Source: an uncultured bacterium (GTDB lineage Bacteria > Verrucomicrobiota > Kiritimatiellia > RFP12 > UBA1067). Taken from it: a stretch of 31,693 bases of DNA. The notes below the pieces were generated by a model, which worked only from the letters and a program-made list of their open reading frames with translations, did not search any database and had not been told where the DNA came from. Position numbers and translations under genes: made by a program. Shown in pieces: positions 24,043-31,693 of this stretch (positions are counted from its first letter, which is position 1; the number at the start of each line of letters is the position of its first letter). The DNA lies in assembly GCA_902779075.1 (NCBI GenBank), contig CACZAK010000028.1, positions 1 through 31,693 on the forward strand. Reading direction: 5' to 3'.

Positions 24043-25542
24043 ATGGATACAAAACTAGAAACGGAAAACTCCGCGGCAGAGACGCCTGCGGCCGAGAAAC
24101 CTGCGGCCAAGCCGCCGAAGAAGAAGTCGCTGATGCGGCGGATTATCAAAGGTCTGTTGTGGACCATTGGTGGTTTGCTCATTTTCGTCATACTGGCGCT
24201 TCTGACGCTGCCGCTATGGATCAACCCCGTCGGTACGTCGCTCGCGGGCATGATCGTGCCGGGCTACACGGACACGGCGTTCAACATCGAGCGTCTAAAC
24301 CTGAATCCGTACACGGGCAAGCTGCTCGTTTCCGGCGTCAGGCTCGCAAACCCCGAGGGGTATGCCGAGAAAGATGCCTTCGCGCTGGGATCGCTCAGCG
24401 TGGACCTGGATGTCTCGTCGCTGATGTCGAAGGAGATCCACGTGCGCGACATCACGATTGACGCACCGTACGCGAGCTACGTGTTTGACGCGGCGGGTTC
24501 CAACAACTTCGACCGCATTCTCGCGGCGGTCAACAAGAAACTTGGGTCGAAGGAGAAGAAGGAAAAAGAGCCGAGCGAGACGAAGGTGGTCATCGACAAG
24601 GTAACGATCAAGAACGTGAAGGCCGCTGTCAACACTGGGCGGTTCGAGCTGACATCGCTGGTTGTGACGGACTTCGGCAAATCGACGGCCGCCACGATTA
24701 AGTTGGAGGGTGCGAAGCTTGTCAACCCCGAGGGCTTCCCCGAACCTGACGCCTTCAGCCTTAAATCGCTCAGTATCGGGATGGAGACGGCCGACCTGTC
24801 GAAGAAGCCGGTGGTGTTCCACGACATTATCGTTGACACCACTTACGCCGGACTTGTATACAACGACGCGGGCGAGGGCAACTTCGACGTGATACTCAAG
24901 CCGATCAAGGGCGACGGGAAGGACGAGAAGAAGGAAGTCGCATCCGACGAGAAAAAGGACAAGGAGAAGGAAGCGAAGGACGACACCCCGCGCGTGCAGA
25001 TCGACAAGCTCGACATCACCGGCACGAAGCTCCAGTGGCGCAAGGTGACGCTGCCCATTCCGTTGCCTACCTTTACGGACATCGGCAAGACGACTGAGAA
25101 AGGCGCGACGCTCAAGGAAGTTGCCGATCAGGTGATGTCGAAGGCAAAGGACGCGATGACAGGATTTGGGGATCTGGCAGGAGCATTTGGCAGCGGCGTG
25201 ACAAACGTTCTCGGAAATGCGGGAGGGCTAGTGAGCGGTGGGGTCTCCAATGTGTTGGGCGGCGCGTCCAACGTGCTTGGAGGCGCGACCAGCGCGATTA
25301 GCGGCGGTACGTCCAACGTGCTTAGCAACGCAAAAGGACTTATAGGTAACGTGCTTCCAGGCGGCGAGAATAAGGAAAAGAAGGAGGACGACGCGCCGGG
25401 TGTGGCCGACAAGGCCGTAGAGGGCGCGAAGAACGCCGGCAAGGCTATCGGCGAGGGGGCGGTGAATGCCGGTAAGGCAATCGGAGAAGGCGCAAAGAAC
25501 CTCGGTGAGGGTGCGCTCAAGACCCTGGGAATCGGCAAGTAG
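24043..25542 (+). CDS. AsmA/DUF748-like membrane-anchored periplasmic protein
   Basis: A 499-residue protein with a Lys-rich cytoplasmic N-terminus, one membrane anchor (about 38-60) and a periplasmic part. Two tandem copies of an AsmA-type module are visible, about 79-160 and 200-285. They share LANPEGYAEKDAFALGSLSV and LVNPEGFPEPDAFSLKSLSI, each followed by a DITIDAPYASYV- or DIIVDTTYAGLV-like strand and an NFD-IL motif. A Lys/Glu linker and one more strand block follow. The C-terminal 130 residues are Gly/Ala-rich repeats (SNVLGGASNVLGGATSA; GKAIGEGAVNAGKAIGEGA) that look amphipathic. AsmA-like proteins act in lipid transport and outer-membrane assembly. It leads a compact group of envelope genes. 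Confidence 0.8.
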   Translation: MDTKLETENSAAETPAAEKPAAKPPKKKSLMRRIIKGLLWTIGGLLIFVILALLTLPLWINPVGTSLAGMIVPGYTDTAFNIERLNLNPYTGKLLVSGVRLANPEGYAEKDAFALGSLSVDLDVSSLMSKEIHVRDITIDAPYASYVFDAAGSNNFDRILAAVNKKLGSKEKKEKEPSETKVVIDKVTIKNVKAAVNTGRFELTSLVVTDFGKSTAATIKLEGAKLVNPEGFPEPDAFSLKSLSIGMETADLSKKPVVFHDIIVDTTYAGLVYNDAGEGNFDVILKPIKGDGKDEKKEVASDEKKDKEKEAKDDTPRVQIDKLDITGTKLQWRKVTLPIPLPTFTDIGKTTEKGATLKEVADQVMSKAKDAMTGFGDLAGAFGSGVTNVLGNAGGLVSGGVSNVLGGASNVLGGATSAISGGTSNVLSNAKGLIGNVLPGGENKEKKEDDAPGVADKAVEGAKNAGKAIGEGAVNAGKAIGEGAKNLGEGALKTLGIGK

Positions 25543-25554
25543 CCGGTTGGGACG

Positions 25555-26832
25555 ATGGGAGGCTCGATCCATCTGGTCGGCATCGGCGGCGTCGGGATGA
25601 GCGCGCTTGCGCAGGCTTATCTCGACGCCGGGTACGCCGTTTCGGGTGCAGACCGCTCTCTGCGCTCGGACGGGCGTCGCACGCCCGTCTTGGAGGCGCT
25701 GGCCACCGAAGGGGTTCACCTATTCCCCGATGATGGATCTGGCGTTGGAGTCGGCACGAATCGCCTTGTGGTCTCCACGGCCATCGAGGACACGAACCCC
25801 GACCTCGTAGCTGCGCGTGCGCTCGGCACCCCCGTAGTTCACCGCGCGGCGGCACTTTCCGAACTGCTATCCGCTCGTAAGCTAGTGGCCGTGGCAGGCA
25901 CGTGCGGCAAGTCCACCGTTACTGCCATTCTTGGGCATGTCCTTGTCGAATGTGGGTTCGATCCGCTCGTCGTCAACGGCGCGCAGGTCGTTGGCTGGGA
26001 TGCAAACGGCACGCGAGTGGGTTCCGTGCGGAATGGCGCTGGCGAGTACGCCGTGGCAGAGGTCGATGAAAGCGACAAGTCGCTTACCGCGTTCCATCCG
26101 TACGCCGCGATTGTCACAAACGCCTCCGCTGACCACTACTCGAAGGAGGAGATGGACTCCGTCTTCGATGCGTTCATCCGCGACATCCCCGGGCCCGTCA
26201 TCGACGGTCGTGTTACTGACGGTGCGCCGGCGGAGGCCGTTGAGAAACTTCCGATGCCTGGCGCGCACAACCGCGCGAACGCGCGACTAGCGCTCGCTAT
26301 GGCGATTGCGCTCGGGGCGGATCCCGCGAAGGCATCTGCCGCGCTTGCAACGTTTCCCGGCGTGGAGCGTCGCCTCCAGCGCGTTGGATCGGTCTTTTGT
26401 GGAGGCCGGGAGGTCGCCGTCTACGATGACTACGCCCACAATCCGGAGAAGCTTCATGCGATGTGGACCACGCTCGCGGAAGCGTATCCGCGCGGAGTTG
26501 CGGCGGTGTGGCGTCCGCACGGATACGGTCCTCTGCGGAAGATGCTCGAATCGCTTGCAGCGGCGTTTCGCAGCGTGATGCGTCCGCAGGACGCGCTCGT
26601 GCTGCTGCCCGTATATGACGCGGGCGGCACTGCGGACCGCAGCGTCAACTCCGACGCCCTCGTGGCGCTCCTGGAAGACGCGCCAGGTACCGTGAAGCTT
26701 GTTTCCGACTTAGAGGAGGCGGAGAAATATCTCCGCGCGCGCGCTGACGCCTTCGGCGCAATCGTTACGGCTGGCGCGCGCGATCCGGGGTTGCCCGTGC
26801 TCGCGCGCCGTCTCGCCGGAAAGGAAAGATAA
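25555..26832 (+). CDS. MurC/Mpl-like Mur ligase with reduced central domain
   Basis: An ATP-dependent amide ligase related to UDP-MurNAc:L-alanine ligase (MurC) and the murein-peptide ligase Mpl. Motifs are HLVGIGGVGMSALA (nucleotide-sugar site) at 6-19, P-loop AGTCGKST at 114-121 (canonical AGTHGKTT), DESD at 171-174, VTNASADHYS near 187, PGAHNRAN at 235-242, and DDYAHNP at 291-297 with RPHGYGPLRKM at 320-330. Only about 40 residues separate the ADHYS and PGAHN motifs; MurC has roughly 100, so a block of central-domain strands is missing. The total of 425 residues is short for MurC. The His-to-Cys change in the P-loop and the GYGPLRK motif suggest a side branch of the family, not the essential MurC. 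It starts 12 bases after the AsmA-like gene, with a weak ribosome binding site. Confidence 0.8.
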   Translation: MGGSIHLVGIGGVGMSALAQAYLDAGYAVSGADRSLRSDGRRTPVLEALATEGVHLFPDDGSGVGVGTNRLVVSTAIEDTNPDLVAARALGTPVVHRAAALSELLSARKLVAVAGTCGKSTVTAILGHVLVECGFDPLVVNGAQVVGWDANGTRVGSVRNGAGEYAVAEVDESDKSLTAFHPYAAIVTNASADHYSKEEMDSVFDAFIRDIPGPVIDGRVTDGAPAEAVEKLPMPGAHNRANARLALAMAIALGADPAKASAALATFPGVERRLQRVGSVFCGGREVAVYDDYAHNPEKLHAMWTTLAEAYPRGVAAVWRPHGYGPLRKMLESLAAAFRSVMRPQDALVLLPVYDAGGTADRSVNSDALVALLEDAPGTVKLVSDLEEAEKYLRARADAFGAIVTAGARDPGLPVLARRLAGKER

Positions 26833-27623
26833 TGAAGAGGATGAAATTCAGTTGCGCTGTGGCTGTCGCCGCGCTGTTCGCATGCGCACCGCTGGTGTCC
26901 GCCGCAGCCCCTGACGCGAAGAAGGATGGCAGGCCCGCGAAGGTGCCGGAGGCGAAGCCTGCAAAGGCCCCTGAGGCTCCGGCGCGTGAGAAGCCGTCCG
27001 AGGCGGCCGTAGCGAAGGCACTGAAGGCGAAGAAGCCGATGTACACGAAGTTCGCCGATGCGAAGGAGGCTGCGTGGAACTGCCAGCAGCCGCTTTTGGT
27101 CGCTCTTCTTGCGGGCGATGAAGAGAACTCTAAGAAACTGGAGGCAAAGGCGCTGAGGCATAAGGCGTTCATCAAGGACTTTGCACCTCCGAACTGCGTT
27201 GTGCTAGTGTGGAGACTCAAGTCGAGCAAGCCCGAAGTGCCGCAGACACGTGGCAGGCGCAGGGGACCGCCGCCGAAGCCGACGGCCATAGAGACGCGTT
27301 CGCTGAAACCGCAGGAGACGGAATTCCTCTTGAAATTCGCCGTGTCGGCGCAAGCCATCGCGAAGAGGAGGGGCGGCGCTGCGCCGAAGTTCTCCGATAT
27401 TGCCTGCTATCCCACTGTGCTGTGCTTAGATCCTGAATGCAGGAAACTCTATTTCCGAGATCCCAAGTATGACACATCCTTCAACAATCCAAACGCTTCA
27501 TTCGGCGTCTGGTTCTCGGAACTGGTAGACATGTTCCGCGGCAAGACGGGGCGCGAGCCCGTCATCACGCCGGCTATACAGAAGATCGTAGACAACCCCA
27601 CCGAGCCTAAAAAGTGGAAGTAA
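26832..27623 (+). CDS. Exported thioredoxin-fold protein lacking the CXXC motif
   Basis: A 263-residue protein with a signal peptide (VAVAALFACAPLVSA) and a Lys/Pro/Ala-rich spacer (about 26-68). The rest looks like a thioredoxin fold: strand PLLVALLAG followed by a helix (EENSKKLEAKAL) where CXXC would lie, strand CVVLVWRL, and YPTVLCLDPECRKLYF with the conserved cis-proline. Since the redox cysteines are absent, a structural or chaperone role is more likely than disulfide chemistry. An Arg/Pro-rich insertion (GRRRGPPPKP) is unusual. The ATG shares the A of the Mur ligase stop codon, so the two are coupled. Confidence 0.6.
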   Translation: MKRMKFSCAVAVAALFACAPLVSAAAPDAKKDGRPAKVPEAKPAKAPEAPAREKPSEAAVAKALKAKKPMYTKFADAKEAAWNCQQPLLVALLAGDEENSKKLEAKALRHKAFIKDFAPPNCVVLVWRLKSSKPEVPQTRGRRRGPPPKPTAIETRSLKPQETEFLLKFAVSAQAIAKRRGGAAPKFSDIACYPTVLCLDPECRKLYFRDPKYDTSFNNPNASFGVWFSELVDMFRGKTGREPVITPAIQKIVDNPTEPKKWK

Positions 27624-27625
27624 AC

Positions 27626-28666
27626 GTGACATCCGGGCCAGAGCGCCTCGTCTACCCGGCCTGCCGTCTCGTGCGCGGGTCCCAGGCGTCCCTTGACGCC
27701 GCGCTCGCGCGTTTTAGCGCGCAGCCGGTCGACGAGGTTCGTCTCGCACCGCAGAACTGGCGTGGCTGGCCCGCGAAGCGCACCACGCTTGCCTCCGAGG
27801 AGAGCGTAGTGGGCGTGGGCACGTTTCGTGGACGCGAACGCCGCACGATCACGTTCGCGCCGTCAACGCGTCCCGGCTGGTGGATTCGCCGCACGGACCA
27901 GCCGGAGCAGCTGGACACGGGTGTGGACATCGCGAACCTCTGGACGTCTGCGCGCAACCTGGTGCTGCGCTCGGGCTCTCCCCACAACTACCTGCGCATG
28001 GTCGAGCACATCGTGGCGCTCCGAGCCGGACTCGGCCTCGACAACGTCGTGCTCAAGACGAACTCAGGCGATCCGCCCCTCTTCGACGAGTCGTCCCTTC
28101 CGCTCGTCGAGGCCGTGGAGAAGGCGGGCATCGTGGAGACGGACGAGGACGCCACTTACGTGACCGTGAAGGAGCCTGTCGCATTCTGCGGCACGCGCGG
28201 CGATTTTCTCCTTTTCCTGCCCGACGACGGCGCGCGCCGTCTCCGTCTCGACGTGGCCATCAACTGGAACACTATCATAGGCGACCAGCGCGTCATCTTC
28301 GACGTGACGCACGAGACGTTCCGTTACGCTTCCTACGCGCGCACTAACGCGACGCATCGCCAATACCTGCTTGCGAAGACAGTCGGACTCCTCTTCGCCG
28401 ACACGCGAAACCTCGGTTACGACAAGAAGAACATCCTCATTCACGGCCCCGGACGCTGGTACGGTGAGCCGCGTTTCCCGCTGCAGGGAACCGATAAGTA
28501 CCTTGAGCCCGTCTGGCACCGTGCCGCGCTCGACCTGCTCGCCGCCCTCGCGCTCACCGGCCCCGACCGCTTCGTGGGCACGGTCGTGAGCTACCGTGCC
28601 GGGCACACGCAGGACTGCGACGCCGTCCGTGCCCTCTACCGCAACGACCTGCTCGCACAGGCATAA
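27626..28666 (+). CDS. Divergent LpxC-like deacetylase
   Basis: I recognise the LpxC (UDP-3-O-acyl-GlcNAc deacetylase, lipid A pathway) fold by its ordered motifs: EESVVGVGTFRGRERRTITF at 58-77, WWIRRTD at 85-91, MVEHIVALRAGLGLDN at 125-140 with the catalytic Glu127 and zinc ligand His128, DESSLPLVEAVEKAGI at 154-169, GDQRVIFDVTHETF at 219-232, YART at 237-240, EPVWHRAALDLL at 294-305 and YRAGHTQD at 323-330 with His327. Odd points are the zinc pair His298/Asp303 spaced by five instead of four, Asn for Phe after ART, and a 57-residue N-terminal extension. It is therefore a diverged LpxC or a paralogue acting on another acyl-amide. The GTG at 27626 has GGAAG five bases upstream; the GTG at 27614 is the alternative. 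It follows the thioredoxin-like gene by two bases. Confidence 0.75.
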   Translation: MTSGPERLVYPACRLVRGSQASLDAALARFSAQPVDEVRLAPQNWRGWPAKRTTLASEESVVGVGTFRGRERRTITFAPSTRPGWWIRRTDQPEQLDTGVDIANLWTSARNLVLRSGSPHNYLRMVEHIVALRAGLGLDNVVLKTNSGDPPLFDESSLPLVEAVEKAGIVETDEDATYVTVKEPVAFCGTRGDFLLFLPDDGARRLRLDVAINWNTIIGDQRVIFDVTHETFRYASYARTNATHRQYLLAKTVGLLFADTRNLGYDKKNILIHGPGRWYGEPRFPLQGTDKYLEPVWHRAALDLLAALALTGPDRFVGTVVSYRAGHTQDCDAVRALYRNDLLAQA

Positions 28667-28689
28667 ATGACCTCTAGGCGGATTACGCC

Positions 28690-29373
28690 ATGTCAGACCT
28701 TTCGGACGAAATACACTTCTTCATGCGCTCGCTGGAGCTAATAGCAGCCTTCGCAGGCGCCATATCCGGCGTGCGGCTTGCGAGCGTCAAGCGCTTTGAC
28801 TGGTTCGGCGCGAACGTGATCGGCTTCATAACCGCAGCCGGCGGCGGAACGCTGCGCGATATCCTGCTACGTGTCGAGCCTTTCTGGATGACCGATCCCT
28901 CATACCTGCTCGTGACGGCGCTCGCCGTGGTCTCAATCTGGCTGTTCAGCCGGCGCTTCATCAGCGGGCAGATCACATGGTTCGCCTTCGACACTATCTC
29001 GATTTCACTTTTCATGATGATCGGCCTGCAAAAGGCGATAACGTGCGGCTACGCGCCGTGGTGCGCCATCGTGCTCGGCGTCGTGACGGCGGTGTTCGGC
29101 GGCATCCTGCGCGACATCTTCATCAACGAGGTCCCGCTGATTTTCCGCAAGGAGCTCTACGCCCTCGCATGCGCAGCCGGCGGCATCCTATATTTTCTCC
29201 TGCCATTCGTCGGCGTGGAGAGCGTCTATGTGCGCAACATTTCAGGTATGGCGCTCATCTTCGTGATTCGCGCGCTCGCGATCAAGTACCATCTCGGCGT
29301 ACCCGTCCTTACTGGCCACGGCGCCACGTTCCACCACAGCAAGAAGAAAACGAGAACTCGGCTAGCTCAATAA
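28690..29373 (+). CDS. TRIC/UPF0126 family membrane channel
   Basis: A 227-residue inner-membrane protein with about seven hydrophobic segments, in the bacterial TRIC (UPF0126, YicG-like) family, whose studied members form trimeric K+-permeable channels. The two internal repeats each carry the Gly-rich motif: AAGGGTLRDILL near residues 49-60 and VFGGILRDIFINEVPLIFRKELYA near 136-160. The helix before the first is GAISGVRLA. The ATG at 28690 lies 23 bases after the LpxC-like gene, with weak purines (TAGGCGG) upstream. It may be the last gene of the upstream operon. The basic C-terminal tail (HHSKKKTRTR) should be cytoplasmic. Confidence 0.88.
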   Translation: MSDLSDEIHFFMRSLELIAAFAGAISGVRLASVKRFDWFGANVIGFITAAGGGTLRDILLRVEPFWMTDPSYLLVTALAVVSIWLFSRRFISGQITWFAFDTISISLFMMIGLQKAITCGYAPWCAIVLGVVTAVFGGILRDIFINEVPLIFRKELYALACAAGGILYFLLPFVGVESVYVRNISGMALIFVIRALAIKYHLGVPVLTGHGATFHHSKKKTRTRLAQ

Positions 29374-29415
29374 GAGAATCTTGAAACAAAAATCAAAGAA
29401 AGAAGAGGCATGTCC

Positions 29416-30810
29416 ATGAAAGTAAACAGAAGATCGTTCATACAGACGGCGTTTGCGGCGGGGGCGTATTCCTGCTTCGCGGGACGCCGCACGTTCAAGT
29501 CCGGCGACAAGGTGCGCCTCGCATGCGTGGGCATCGGCCAGCAGGCGTGGGGCGACATCAGGAGCTTCGCCGGCACGAAGCTCGTCGAGATCGCCGCGCT
29601 GTGCGACACGGATCTCGAGGGCAAGCAGTGCGTCGCGGCGTTGAAGCGCTATCCCAACGTGCCGCGCTTCACCGACTTCAGGAAGATGCTGGACGCGATG
29701 GACGGCAAGATCGACGCGGTCGCCGTCATGACGCCCGACTTCTCCCACTTCCCCGCGCTGATGGCCGCGATGAAGCGCGGGCTTCCCGTGTTCTCCGAGA
29801 AGCCGCTCGCCCACACGTTCGAGGAGTGCGAGCTGCTGATGAAGGCCGCCGCGAAGTATGGCGTCGCCACGCAGATGGGCAACCAGGGGCACAGCGGGGC
29901 GAACTACTGGCAGTTCAAGCACTACGTCGAGACGGGCGTCATCGACGTCTCGCAGCTGAAGCACCTCACGGCGCACATGAACAACCCGCGCCGCTGGCAC
30001 AAGTGGAACGGCAAGGTCTCCGCGTTCCCGACCGGCGAGAAGATGCCGAAGGGGATTGACTGGGACACCTGGCTCGGCACCGCGACGTACCACGAATACT
30101 CGAAGGACTACGTGCAGGGCGAGTGGCGCAGCTGGTACGACTTCGGCAACGGCGCGCTCGGCGACTGGGGCGCGCACACGATGGACACGATGCACCGCTT
30201 CTTCGACCTGGGCCTGCCGACGGAAGTCTCGATCCGCGACGTCAAGGGCTGGAACCCGTTCGTGTTCCCGATGCAGGACACGCTCACGTTCAAGTTCGCG
30301 GCGAAGGGGAAGCGTCCCGCAATCGAGCTCGACTGGTACGAGGGTACCGGCAACAAGCCGACGTTGCCGAAGGGATACCGTCCGCAGGGCTGGAACCCCG
30401 ACATCCCCGCCGCGAAAGGCTCGACGGCGGCCGACGCGGCGAAGCGGCTCGTCCCCGGCAAGTTCTTCGAGATGAAGGACGGGACGGTCTGGCAGGGCGC
30501 GTCGCACGGGTCGCCGATCCTGATGTGCGACACGGACGGCAAGGTGCCGAAGTACCCGAAGCCGGGATCGAACCACTACAAGAACTTCCTCCTCGCGGTC
30601 ATGGGCAAGGAGCAGACGCGCTCTCCCTTCTCCGTCACGGGGCCGCTCTCGGAGGTGTTCTGCCTCGGTTGTATCGCCCAGCGCCTCAACCGCGGATTCA
30701 AGTTCGATCCGGCGACGAAGCAGATTGTCGGCGACGACGAGGCCAACGCGCTCCTGAAGGGCTCGAAAGGCACCCCGCGCAAGGGCTGGGAAGAGTTCTA
30801 TAGGGTGTAG
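29416..30810 (+). CDS. Tat-exported Gfo/Idh/MocA-family oxidoreductase
   Basis: A 464-residue NAD(P)-dependent sugar oxidoreductase-like protein. The N-terminus carries a twin-arginine signal (NRRSFIQTAFAAGAYS), so it is exported folded. The Rossmann part follows, with VRLACVGIGQQAWGD, IAALCDTD, DAVAVMTPDFSHF and the family hallmark SEKPLAHTFEE. The C-terminal part has GALGDWGAHTMD, the usual substrate-site Asp/His region. Families of this type are abundant in PVC and Bacteroidota genomes and act on glycans and their derivatives; the substrate here is unknown. The ATG at 29416 has AGAGG seven bases upstream; the ATG at 29410 is too close to it. Confidence 0.9.
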   Translation: MKVNRRSFIQTAFAAGAYSCFAGRRTFKSGDKVRLACVGIGQQAWGDIRSFAGTKLVEIAALCDTDLEGKQCVAALKRYPNVPRFTDFRKMLDAMDGKIDAVAVMTPDFSHFPALMAAMKRGLPVFSEKPLAHTFEECELLMKAAAKYGVATQMGNQGHSGANYWQFKHYVETGVIDVSQLKHLTAHMNNPRRWHKWNGKVSAFPTGEKMPKGIDWDTWLGTATYHEYSKDYVQGEWRSWYDFGNGALGDWGAHTMDTMHRFFDLGLPTEVSIRDVKGWNPFVFPMQDTLTFKFAAKGKRPAIELDWYEGTGNKPTLPKGYRPQGWNPDIPAAKGSTAADAAKRLVPGKFFEMKDGTVWQGASHGSPILMCDTDGKVPKYPKPGSNHYKNFLLAVMGKEQTRSPFSVTGPLSEVFCLGCIAQRLNRGFKFDPATKQIVGDDEANALLKGSKGTPRKGWEEFYRV

Positions 30811-30835
30811 TGCATACACCTAACGAAGGATAGTA

Positions 30836-31693
30836 ATGAAACCCGAGAAGATTACCATGCAGGACGGGCACCTGGTTGTGCCCGAAAATCCCATTATCCC
30901 ATTCATCGAGGGCGACGGCACCGGGCCCGACATCACGCGCGCGGCGATGACCGTGTGGAACGCGGCCGTGAAGGCGGCCTACGGCGACGCGCGCAAGATC
31001 GAGTGGAAGGAAGTGTATGCCGGCGAGAAGGCGAACGCCGTGTTCGGTCCGAATACATGGCTTCCTCAGGAAACGCTCGATGCCTGCCGCGAGTATCTTG
31101 TCTCGATCAAGGGCCCGCTCACTACCCCCGTCGGCGGCGGCATCCGCTCGATCAACGTGGCGATGCGTCAGCAGCTTGACCTCTACGTGTGTCTGCGCCC
31201 CGTCAGGTGGTTCAAAGGCGTTCCCTCGCCCGTGAAGCACCCCGAACTCACCGACATGGTAATCTTCCGCGAGAACACCGAGGATATCTACGCCGGCATC
31301 GAGTGGATGAACGGCACGCCCGAAGTGGAGAAGGTGAAGAAGTTCCTCATCGAAGAGATGGGCGTGAAGAAGATTCGCTTCCCCGAAACGGCGTCGATCG
31401 GCATCAAGCCCGTGTCCGTGGAGGGTACGGAGCGCCTCGTGAAGGCCGCGCTCGACTACGCGATCGCGAACGACCGGAAATCCGTCACGCTCGTCCACAA
31501 GGGCAACATCCAGAAGTTCACCGAGGGCGCGTTCCGCGACTGGGGCTACGCCCTCGCGAAGCGCGACTACGGCGCGACGTTGATTGACAAGGGACCGTGG
31601 TGCGAGTTCAAGAACCCGAAGACCGGCCGCACGATTACGGTGAAGGACTGCATCTGCGACGCGTTCCTCCAGCAGATCCTCACGCGCCCCGCC
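30836..31693 (+). CDS. icd: NADP-dependent isocitrate dehydrogenase, 3' end outside the window
   Basis: This TCA-cycle enzyme decarboxylates isocitrate to 2-oxoglutarate. The visible 286 codons resemble E. coli Icd throughout: [48 protein letters not shown] with the Ser that AceK phosphorylates in E. coli, [45 protein letters not shown] and DAFLQQIL. The frame is open to the last base; about a third of the gene should follow. GAAGGA lies five bases before the ATG. The gap to the upstream gene is 25 bases, so cotranscription is possible although the functions are unrelated. Confidence 0.96.
   Translation, partial: MKPEKITMQDGHLVVPENPIIPFIEGDGTGPDITRAAMTVWNAAVKAAYGDARKIEWKEVYAGEKANAVFGPNTWLPQETLDACREYLVSIKGPLTTPVGGGIRSINVAMRQQLDLYVCLRPVRWFKGVPSPVKHPELTDMVIFRENTEDIYAGIEWMNGTPEVEKVKKFLIEEMGVKKIRFPETASIGIKPVSVEGTERLVKAALDYAIANDRKSVTLVHKGNIQKFTEGAFRDWGYALAKRDYGATLIDKGPWCEFKNPKTGRTITVKDCICDAFLQQILTRPA

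Noticed and set aside
29362..30819. Minus-strand open frame opposite the Gfo/Idh/MocA gene
   Set aside because: Arg/Leu/Val-rich shadow; the plus strand has a Tat signal and the EKP motif.
1..31693. tRNA, rRNA, CRISPR array, insertion sequence or prophage
   Set aside because: I looked through the gaps between genes and found no cloverleaf, no regular spaced repeats, no transposase and no phage genes.

Overview
The window reads as a stretch of chromosome from a GC-rich Gram-negative bacterium. I infer the PVC superphylum, most likely a Kiritimatiellota/Verrucomicrobiota relative, probably known from a metagenome. The reasons are protein families only: a very large exported alpha-2-macroglobulin-like protein of a type common in PVC bacteria, a Tat-exported Gfo/Idh/MocA oxidoreductase, a glucokinase-regulator-like double-SIS protein, and envelope genes of the LpxC, Mur ligase, AsmA and LolA types. 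There is no rRNA or tRNA gene, so the placement is tentative. I see no phage, insertion sequence or CRISPR array.

Layout. 1-511 holds no intact gene, only a frameshifted remnant. 512-1804 (minus strand) is a LarA-type racemase with a complete active site. All other genes are on the plus strand. 1942-3744 is a tandem SIS protein with an export-like N-terminus. A 458-base gap follows, with a dispersed palindrome, a possible small RNA and a near-consensus sigma70 promoter for the 2138-residue exported protein at 4289-10705. Housekeeping genes come next: cyclophilin, RecD2-type helicase, adenylate kinase, methionine aminopeptidase, dihydrouridine synthase, phosphatidylglycerophosphatase A and a peptide-type ABC substrate-binding protein (10795-18155). 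18232-20243 is a translationally coupled pair, AraD epimerase plus an organophosphate antiporter.

From 20296 to 29373 nearly everything concerns the envelope: a TPR protein, a LolA-like lipoprotein-sorting protein, two CNNM-type transporters, an AsmA-like protein, a Mur ligase with a reduced central domain, a thioredoxin-fold protein without its cysteines, a divergent LpxC-like deacetylase and a TRIC/UPF0126 channel. The AsmA-to-LpxC-like block (24043-28666) is tightly packed and looks like one operon; it is my best candidate for an undescribed functional unit. The window ends with a Gfo/Idh/MocA protein and the first 286 codons of isocitrate dehydrogenase.

Regulation and repeats. Most promoters I can see are extended -10 elements (TG, one base, then TATACT or similar) without a good -35. 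Three sit so close to the start codon that the mRNAs should be leaderless (adk, pgpA and the TPR gene). A palindromic GC-rich repeat with an ACAAG loop occurs at 3873-3897 and twice in tandem at 11296-11373, where it supplies the end of the cyclophilin gene and the start region of the helicase gene. An AT-rich 115-base gap at 22064-22178 carries four copies of a 13-base motif in mirror arrangement before the first CNNM gene. Classical intrinsic terminators are almost absent.
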